From the NCBI GenBank assembly GCA_030824095.1, contig JAVBYK010000419.1, forward strand, positions 1-10,259: 10,259 bases of DNA, written 5' to 3'. Under the pieces are notes generated by a model, which saw nothing but the letters and a program-made list of their open reading frames with translations, did not search any database and was not told the origin of the DNA. Of the stretch, positions 5,353-10,259 are shown in pieces. This DNA is from a bacterium (GTDB lineage: Bacteria; Pseudomonadota; Gammaproteobacteria; Burkholderiales; Burkholderiaceae_C). The position numbers and the translations under genes were made by a program. Position 1 is the stretch's first letter. The number at the start of each line of letters is the position of its first letter.

Positions 5353-6006
5353 TCAGCGCAGCAATTCCCGCAGCTTCAAAAAGGCCAGCGCCGCCATCAC
5401 CGCGTCGTTCAACGCATCGTGTGCCGGCCACAGCGGCAGGCCCAGGTCGCGCATCAGCGTGTCAAAGCGCAGGTCAATCGCCGGGTTGTCGCGCGCGGAC
5501 GACGGAAGTTGCCGGTACTTGTAGTCGTAGTACAGGCCAGAGACCTCGATCTTCTCCTGCGGCAGGCCCATGCCCAGGATGGGAAACAGCACGCGGTTGA
5601 TCATCGCCACATCGAACTCCAGGTAGTAGCCCACCAGCGGGCGGCTGCCGATGAAGTGCATCAGTTGCATCATGGCCTCATCAGCACTCACGCCCTGGGC
5701 CACGTCCTGCTGGCGCAAGCGGTGCACGCGCGCACTGTCGGCGGTGATGCGCTGCTTGTCCGGACGCACCAGCAGTTCCAGACGCTCACTGGTCATCACG
5801 CGGTTGCCACGGATGCGCACGGCGCCAATGGCGATGATGTCATCCGTCTTGGTATTCAGGCCCGTGGTCTCACAGTCCAGCGCCACCCATTCGTCCTGTG
5901 GCGGCGCGTCCCACATGAAGCGAAAACGCGGGTCGCCCAGGTGGTAGAGCATCCACCCCCGCTTGAGGGCGCCGACCCATCGCGCCAGCGGAAAATCGGC
6001 CGCCAT
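5353..6006 (-). CDS. 3'-5' exonuclease, DEDDh family (DNA polymerase III epsilon-like)
   Basis: 217 aa. Exo I motif VALDCETTGL (D44, E46), Exo II around YYLEFDVAMI (D132), Exo III HDALNDA (H196, D201): the full DEDDh set for two-metal hydrolysis of 3' nucleotides. Residues 1-35 form an extra N-terminal segment (WVGALKRGWMLYHLGDPRFRFMW) before the nuclease core. The start at 6006 is chosen because its ATG overlaps the TAA of the upstream CBS/DUF294 gene (TAATG); the open frame extends a further 130 codons upstream but only inside that gene. Shorter than and distinct from replicative DnaQ, so more likely an accessory nuclease. Pairing of such an exonuclease with a CBS/DUF294 protein recurs in Proteobacteria, often near acetate-uptake genes; that is from memory, and the partnership's function is unknown to me. 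Confidence 0.88.
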   Translation of the reverse strand: MAADFPLARWVGALKRGWMLYHLGDPRFRFMWDAPPQDEWVALDCETTGLNTKTDDIIAIGAVRIRGNRVMTSERLELLVRPDKQRITADSARVHRLRQQDVAQGVSADEAMMQLMHFIGSRPLVGYYLEFDVAMINRVLFPILGMGLPQEKIEVSGLYYDYKYRQLPSSARDNPAIDLRFDTLMRDLGLPLWPAHDALNDAVMAALAFLKLRELLR

Positions 6007-7832
6007 TACAGGGCTTCCAGGTGGAAGCGCTGGTGGAGCAGCACCTTGAAAAGCTTGACCACTTCGAGCGTGTCCTTCAGCAGGTCGCGGTCCAGGCTGC
6101 TGAGCCTTTCCATTTGGATGCCGCCCGACACGGCGTGGCCGGTGTCCAGCTCCTGCAGACCGACCTTGAGTTTGAGCCCCATGAAGAAGTGCAGGCTGTC
6201 GATCAGGTCGGCCGCGAGCTTTTGCGGCAGCTTGCCGGCGGCGGCCAGCGCCTCGATGCGGCCGGTCGTCGTGACCTCGGTCAGACGATGGGCCAGCGCC
6301 AGGCTGCGAACGCCATGCACCAGCGGAAAGGTGCCCACCTTTTTCAGGTCGAGTTGTTCGCCATCCTTGTCGCCCAGGGCCAGCAGGCGGTTCCACCAGC
6401 CCTGGCTGCTGCCAAAGAAATTGATGGCCGATGCAAACCGCGCCAGCATGGCATCGTTGCCGCTGGTCAGGTCAAACACGGCACCGCGCACCTGCTCCAG
6501 CAGCGTGGTGTCGCCACACACGGCGTGCGCGTCCAGAAAAATCGCCAGCTCCATCAGGCTGTCCGGATTGGCGGTGACCGACCACAACCGCACCATCTGG
6601 CTGAAGTCCGACACGCTCTGGCGCCAGTGGGGGTTGCTGACCATGATGTTGCCCGGGCACGGCGGGTAGCCAAAGTCGGCCAGCGCCGTCGAGAAGCGTT
6701 GGCACACCTCGGCCAGGTCGACCGAACACACATAGCCATCGCGCAGTACCAGCCCGTTGTCCTGGTCGGTCTTGAGCAACTGCTCGCCGCGCCCCTCGCT
6801 GCCCATGACGAACAGGCAGCTGTTGGCCAGCAGATCGGGCGGGGCGATGAGTTGCCAGGTGCGCTCAAACAGGCGCAGGTTCAGCTCCTGCACCAGCCGG
6901 GCGATGAGGTTGACCTTGGTACCGTTGCGGTGCAGCAGTGCAATCAGCCGCGTGATCTGGCCGGCGGCAAGCTTCAAGGCGTCCACATCCCGGGCTGCGA
7001 TGATCTGTTCGTTGATCTGGTAGGACTGGTTGGACAAAAAACCAAACAGGTCCAGCGCTTCCAGCACGCCGGTGATCGCGTCCCCATCGGCCACCAGCAG
7101 GCGGCGCACGCGGTGTTTGATCATGGTGGCCAGCGCATCGCCGACCAGGTCATCCGGACGCACGGTGATCAGAGAAAAGTTGGCCAACCGGCCCACCGGC
7201 AACTGGTCCAGCGGCGTGCCGTCCAGAATGGCGCGCTGCAGCCCGGTGGTGGTGAAGATGCCCAGGGCGGGTGGGGTTGCGCGCGCATCGCGCACCAGCA
7301 CCACGCCAATGCGCAGGGCCTGGAACTGTTTGACGACCTCCAGAATGCTGGTGTCGGCATCGACAAAATGCGGGGGATGGATGAAGGCCGCATCCACGCG
7401 CGCCATGGCCAGCGACTGCAGTTCGTGCTGGCTTTGCCGCTCCGACAGCGCATTGAGCTTGTTGGACAGGTCGGAGAACAGCAGCGCACCAAAGGTGGCG
7501 TTGTCGGCAATCAGGTCGCTGACCGCCTGCTTGGCCAACTGGTAGGCCACCACCTCTTCGGCAGCCACGAAGCGGCTGCTGACCTTGCCGGCCACCAGGC
7601 CACGACCGTCGAAACAATCGTCCGGGCCGTAGGTGGTGATGACTTCGTTGCCATCAAACTGCTGGACATAACCCTTGATGATGACAAACAGATGGGTGGG
7701 CTGGGAGCCCAGGTCCAGAATCGTCTCCCCCTGCGGGAAGTAGGCAATATCGACGCTGTTCTGCACCAGCCGGCGTTGCTCCGGCGTCAGGCAGTCAAAG
7801 GGGGAGGCGGAGAAATTGAAAGCGCTGGGCAT
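6006..7832 (-). CDS. cNMP-binding/CBS-pair/DUF294 nucleotidyltransferase-like protein
   Basis: 608-aa cytoplasmic multidomain protein. Order: cyclic-nucleotide-binding-like domain (about 12-115, FPQGETILDLGSQPTHLFVIIKG at 32-54), two CBS domains (about 148-205 and 215-270), a DUF294 nucleotidyltransferase-like domain (about 285-425) with FVMGSEGRGEQLLKTDQDNG (341-360; G344-S345, R348, E350, D356, D358), and a helical C-terminal substrate-binding-like domain (about 455-600). The GSxxRxEQ...DxD pattern is that of the GlnE/GlnD nucleotidyltransferase superfamily, so nucleotidyl transfer to a protein under cNMP and adenylate control is plausible, but the substrate is unknown. No clear ribosome site precedes the start; a 3-codon ORF (ATG AAA AAA TAG, 7847-7836) lies just before it in the same frame. 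Its stop overlaps the exonuclease start, implying coupled translation. Confidence 0.88.
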   Translation of the reverse strand: MPSAFNFSASPFDCLTPEQRRLVQNSVDIAYFPQGETILDLGSQPTHLFVIIKGYVQQFDGNEVITTYGPDDCFDGRGLVAGKVSSRFVAAEEVVAYQLAKQAVSDLIADNATFGALLFSDLSNKLNALSERQSQHELQSLAMARVDAAFIHPPHFVDADTSILEVVKQFQALRIGVVLVRDARATPPALGIFTTTGLQRAILDGTPLDQLPVGRLANFSLITVRPDDLVGDALATMIKHRVRRLLVADGDAITGVLEALDLFGFLSNQSYQINEQIIAARDVDALKLAAGQITRLIALLHRNGTKVNLIARLVQELNLRLFERTWQLIAPPDLLANSCLFVMGSEGRGEQLLKTDQDNGLVLRDGYVCSVDLAEVCQRFSTALADFGYPPCPGNIMVSNPHWRQSVSDFSQMVRLWSVTANPDSLMELAIFLDAHAVCGDTTLLEQVRGAVFDLTSGNDAMLARFASAINFFGSSQGWWNRLLALGDKDGEQLDLKKVGTFPLVHGVRSLALAHRLTEVTTTGRIEALAAAGKLPQKLAADLIDSLHFFMGLKLKVGLQELDTGHAVSGGIQMERLSSLDRDLLKDTLEVVKLFKVLLHQRFHLEAL

Positions 7833-7887
7833 GCGCTATTTTTTCATGCCCACCCTGCACTTTACTGACGCGCCGGATTGATACATC

Positions 7888-8526
7888 CTATTGCCGGGAT
7901 GTGCCAACCGGCAGGCTGGCGGCCGCATCCCAGCACGGACCGTCAAACCAGGCATCTCCCTGCAGGTAGGCGCGCAGCATGGGAATGCCATCCAGCCCCC
8001 AGAACACCTTGCCATCCACCTCGAACGCCGGCACCCCGAACACGCCCCTGGCAATGGCCTCTTCGGCGTGCGAACGCAACTGGACCTTGACCGACTCGTC
8101 GCCCGGGTCGCGCCCCGGTGCCAACTGCCGCGTGAGTGCGGCGAGCCGCGTCGGGTCGGCGGCGTCCTGACCGCCTACCCATACATGCCTGAACACGGTC
8201 TCGCAGACATAGCGGTTGGGCTGTCCATTCGGGTCGGTGGCAATGGCCAGGCGCAGAAGGCCCAGCGGGTTGAACGGGTGGGCAGCCGGCATGTCCAGCG
8301 TGCGGCCCTTGCTGTGGGCCAGCCACTGCACCTGACGGTAGGTCCAGTCGCGCTTGGCAGGAATCTCCGCCGGACCCAACTGGCCGTGGTGCTTGAGCAG
8401 GGCCGCAAACAGCAGCGGCTTGTAGGTCACGGAATAGCTCAGCCCCATCAACGCCTGGGGCAGCTCCTCAAACGCCAGCCAGGCATAGGGCGAGATGAAG
8501 TCCAGGTAGCAGGTGATGTGTTTCAT
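7888..8526 (-). CDS. 2-hydroxychromene-2-carboxylate isomerase-like DsbA-fold protein
   Basis: 212 aa, thioredoxin-fold protein of the kappa-class GST/HCCA isomerase family. The N-terminal YLDFISPYAWLA (7-18) places Ser12 where this family has its glutathione-activating serine, in place of the DsbA CxxC. The helical insert spans about 40-150, and the C-terminal GVFGVPAFEVDGKVFWGLDGIPMLRAYL (about 161-188) holds the conserved cis-Pro region. Family members isomerise 2-hydroxychromene-2-carboxylate in naphthalene breakdown, but no other catabolic gene is present and many such proteins serve unknown glutathione-dependent reactions. Its ATG overlaps the stop of the DUF1289 gene (ATGA), so it is translated as part of the operon. 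Confidence 0.87.
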   Translation of the reverse strand: MKHITCYLDFISPYAWLAFEELPQALMGLSYSVTYKPLLFAALLKHHGQLGPAEIPAKRDWTYRQVQWLAHSKGRTLDMPAAHPFNPLGLLRLAIATDPNGQPNRYVCETVFRHVWVGGQDAADPTRLAALTRQLAPGRDPGDESVKVQLRSHAEEAIARGVFGVPAFEVDGKVFWGLDGIPMLRAYLQGDAWFDGPCWDAAASLPVGTSRQ

Positions 8527-8762
8527 GGTGTGGCGGTCAAGCGCGTCATGCGCTGGGCAATACGCTCCCAGACTTCTTTCTTCTCGGCGTCGGTGTTGGC
8601 GCTCCAGAGGCGGATTTCATCCAGGCTGCGCAGGCAGCCTTCGCAATAGGCACCGCTGCCATCCAGACTGCAGACCGAGACACAGGGTGATGGAACATTT
8701 TCGGTGCTAGCCCTTGCCAAATCAAGGCGCTCAGCTAGCATTTCAATAGCATTCATGGACAT
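8523..8762 (-). CDS. DUF1289 small cysteine-rich protein
   Basis: 79 aa. Core SPCVSVCSLDGSGAYCEGCLRSLDEIRLW (25-53) with C27, C31, C40 and C43 (CxxxC-x8-CxxC) is the DUF1289 signature, probably a zinc or other metal site; a basic helix follows (EKKEVWERIAQRM). The open frame runs further upstream, but the start at 8762 sits one base after the YbaK-like gene's stop and gives a normal family length; the ATG at 8756 is a close alternative. Both lack a strong ribosome site, consistent with reinitiation after the upstream gene. The function of DUF1289 is not known to me; it often travels with unrelated housekeeping genes. Confidence 0.83.
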   Translation of the reverse strand: MSMNAIEMLAERLDLARASTENVPSPCVSVCSLDGSGAYCEGCLRSLDEIRLWSANTDAEKKEVWERIAQRMTRLTATP

Positions 8763-8763
8763 C

Positions 8764-9267
8764 TCAGGGTTTGGGAGTCTGGGTGACGTTGGCCGTGGGG
8801 GCGTCGGCAAGCACGGCCAGATCGTGCGGGCGCAGCTTGAACACACCGTGCGGGTGGCCGGCGGCGGCCCAGATTTCCTCGAAGCGGAACAGTTCCTCAT
8901 CCACCAGCGTCACCGGCGCTTGCGCATGCGCCAATGGCGACACGCCGCCAATGCTGAAACCGGTCTTGGCCTTGACGAAATCGGCGTCGGCGCGGCCGAG
9001 CTTGCCGACCAGGGCCTCGACCTTTTTCTCGTCCACGCGCCGGTCACCGGAGGTGATGACCAGCACGGCCACGTCGTCTTCCTTGCGGCGGAAGATGATG
9101 CTCTTGGCGATCTGGCCCAGCGCAATGCCCAGCGCGTCGGCGGCCTGCTGGGCGGTGCGGGCGGCGTCATCCAGCATCACCGGGGCGTGGGGGTGGTTCT
9201 TGGCCTTCAGGGCGGCAGCCACACGCTGCACGCCTTCGGGCAGATTCTGCAATGTCGGGTCTTCCAT
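8764..9267 (-). CDS. YbaK/EbsC-family aminoacyl-tRNA deacylase
   Basis: 167 aa, single editing domain of the YbaK/ProX/INS superfamily, which hydrolyses mischarged tRNA in trans (for example Cys- or Ala-tRNA(Pro)). Visible family features: GQIAKSIIFR (51-60) with the conserved Lys55, a central VAVLVITSGDRRVD (66-79), GFSIGGVSPLAH (103-114) and AGHPHGVFKL (136-145). Which tRNA it edits cannot be told from these motifs. It lies 8 nt after the HMG-CoA lyase gene and one base before the DUF1289 start, so all three are surely cotranscribed. The link with HMG-CoA lyase is positional only. Confidence 0.9.
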   Translation of the reverse strand: MEDPTLQNLPEGVQRVAAALKAKNHPHAPVMLDDAARTAQQAADALGIALGQIAKSIIFRRKEDDVAVLVITSGDRRVDEKKVEALVGKLGRADADFVKAKTGFSIGGVSPLAHAQAPVTLVDEELFRFEEIWAAAGHPHGVFKLRPHDLAVLADAPTANVTQTPKP

Positions 9268-9275
9268 GAGCCGGA

Positions 9276-10184
9276 TTATCCCAGCCGCTTATTCAGCAGC
9301 GCCGTCGCCGCCCGCGAGTTGGGCTTGCGCTGCAAAAAGTCACTGATGAACTTCCCGGCGTCCACCAGCTTGTCCAGGTCGATGCCGGTCTCGATGCCCA
9401 TGCCATGCAGCAGGTAGACAACGTCCTCAGAGGCCACATTGCCGGTGGCGCCCTTGGCATAGGGACAGCCGCCCAGGCCGGCCACCGAGGTGTCGAATTG
9501 CCACACGCCCATCTGCAGGCTGGCCAGGGTGTTGGCCAGCGCCATGCCATAGGTGTCGTGGAAATGGCCGGAAATCTGGTCGATGGTGTAGACCGTCAAC
9601 GCCGCCTCCAGCGCCCGCTGCACCTTCAACGGTGTGCCCACGCCAATGGTGTCGGCCACACCCACGTGCTGCACGCCAATCTCATGCATCAGCCGCGCCA
9701 CCAAAGCGACGCGTTCCGGGGCAATCTCGCCCTCATACGGGCAACCCACGGCACAGGAGATGGCGCCACGCACGGTCAGCCCCTGGGCGAGCGCCGCCTG
9801 CACCACGGGGCGGAAGCGTTCGATGCTCTCGGCGATGGAGCAGTTGATGTTCTTCTGGCTGAAGGCCTCGCTGGCTGCGCCAAACACCACGATTTCATCG
9901 GGCTGCGTCTTCACTGCGGCCTCAAAGCCCTGCAGATTGGGCGTGAGCACCGAGTAGCGCACGCCGCTCTGGCGCTGGATGCCGGCCATGACTTCGGCGT
10001 TGTCAGCCATCTGCGGCACCCACTTCGGACTGACAAAGCTGGTGACTTCAATTTCTTTCAGGCCGGCTTCCTGCAGGCGGTGCACCAGTTCGATCTTGAC
10101 GGAGGCCGGCACCGGCTGCTTTTCATTCTGCAGGCCGTCACGGGGACCGACTTCGACCAGTTTGACGCGGGAGGGAATAGTCAT
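9276..10184 (-). CDS. mvaB: Hydroxymethylglutaryl-CoA lyase
   Basis: 302 aa, cytoplasmic TIM-barrel enzyme splitting HMG-CoA into acetyl-CoA and acetoacetate, the last step of leucine catabolism. Motifs: VEVGPRDGLQNE (10-21; R15, D16), FVSPKWVPQMAD (50-61), GCPYEGE (147-153), the metal ligands HFHD (H207, H209) and N249, and the signature SVAGLGGCPYAKGATGN with catalytic C240. The start at 10184 gives the normal bacterial length and follows GAAGAG; the open frame extends 21 codons upstream without family similarity. It is the first gene visible of a minus-strand operon, and its promoter would lie near or beyond the right edge. None of the usual leucine-degradation partners (liu genes) is in view downstream. 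Confidence 0.95.
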   Translation of the reverse strand: MTIPSRVKLVEVGPRDGLQNEKQPVPASVKIELVHRLQEAGLKEIEVTSFVSPKWVPQMADNAEVMAGIQRQSGVRYSVLTPNLQGFEAAVKTQPDEIVVFGAASEAFSQKNINCSIAESIERFRPVVQAALAQGLTVRGAISCAVGCPYEGEIAPERVALVARLMHEIGVQHVGVADTIGVGTPLKVQRALEAALTVYTIDQISGHFHDTYGMALANTLASLQMGVWQFDTSVAGLGGCPYAKGATGNVASEDVVYLLHGMGIETGIDLDKLVDAGKFISDFLQRKPNSRAATALLNKRLG

Positions 10185-10259
10185 GGTTTTCTCTTCAAGG
10201 TAATCGCAATGCATCTTGGATAGGCCGGAATCTTGGCACACTTCCAAAGGCCCTGCGCG
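10185..10259 (-). other. Upstream region of mvaB, cut by the window edge
   Basis: 75 bp with no recognised coding sequence. The minus strand shows TTGGAA and TATCCA 19 bp apart, a poor sigma70 match. It may be a promoter region or the end of an intergenic gap. Confidence 0.25.

Noticed and set aside
5281..6669. 462-codon plus-strand open frame
   Set aside because: It runs antisense through the exonuclease and into the DUF294 gene, with low-complexity Arg/Ser/His composition and no domain; a shadow.
6021..7868. 615-codon open frame on the plus strand opposite the CBS/DUF294 gene
   Set aside because: It is antisense to a gene with clear domain motifs; its composition (rich in Gln, His, Gly, Val, Ala) is typical of a mirror frame in high-GC DNA and no family motif is visible.
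9405..10223. 272-codon plus-strand open frame opposite HMG-CoA lyase
   Set aside because: A mirror of the conserved lyase gene, His/Gln/Gly-rich with no recognisable motif.
1..10259. CRISPR array, insertion sequence, integrase or attachment site, tRNA or rRNA genes
   Set aside because: No regularly spaced repeats, transposase or integrase motifs, terminal repeats or RNA gene signatures were seen on either strand.

Overview
The window looks like chromosomal DNA of a betaproteobacterium, most likely a Comamonadaceae member (Rhodoferax/Polaromonas-like). This rests on protein style only: a Pal-type lipoprotein with NTDE and EYNLALGQKRAEAV motifs, a Tat-exported HiPIP, a PepSY mini-protein, a QseB/PmrA-type two-component pair, and a compact high-GC operon with HMG-CoA lyase and YbaK. 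No search was possible. I see no mobile element, CRISPR array, tRNA or rRNA.

Left half (1-4990), of moderate GC. A stand-alone phosphate-binding protein gene (pstS, +) is preceded by a Pho box and by a second site of the form CTTARG-N5-CTTAAG. Convergent to it is a minus-strand pair: a secreted PepSY mini-protein, then an OmpA/Pal-like lipoprotein. Divergent from that pair is a response regulator/histidine kinase operon (+, ATGA overlap), ending in a terminator that overlaps the stop codon of a convergent, Tat-exported HiPIP gene (-). The CTTAAG-type repeat occurs three times: before pstS, between the PepSY gene and the regulator, and upstream of HiPIP. It matches the known target form of the PmrA/QseB/BqsR subfamily to which this regulator appears to belong. 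At two of the sites a -10-like hexamer follows 10-11 bp downstream on the minus strand.

Middle gap (4768-5352), without a protein gene. It holds the third CTTAAG-type site, a -10-like element, then about 85 nt with three stem-loops ending in a textbook intrinsic terminator, all on the minus strand and about 100 bp before HiPIP. This is either a small RNA controlled by the two-component system or a terminated leader of HiPIP. The rest of the gap (4990-5352) contains only minor inverted repeats.

Right half (5353-10184), visibly higher GC, entirely minus strand and tightly packed: HMG-CoA lyase, a YbaK/EbsC-type aminoacyl-tRNA deacylase, a DUF1289 zinc-ribbon-like mini-protein, a DsbA-fold 2-hydroxychromene-2-carboxylate isomerase-like protein, a cNMP-binding/CBS/DUF294 nucleotidyltransferase-like protein, and a DEDDh 3'-5' exonuclease. 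Several junctions overlap or touch (ATGA, TAATG), implying translational coupling. These look like ordinary core genes.

The most interesting reading is that the left half is a compact local regulon: a two-component system with an acidic periplasmic sensor, controlling a PepSY protein, an envelope lipoprotein, a phosphate-binding protein, a possible small RNA and an iron-sulfur electron carrier. That combination recalls the Fe(II)/cation-responsive BqsRS and PmrAB systems, but the signal is inferred, not shown.
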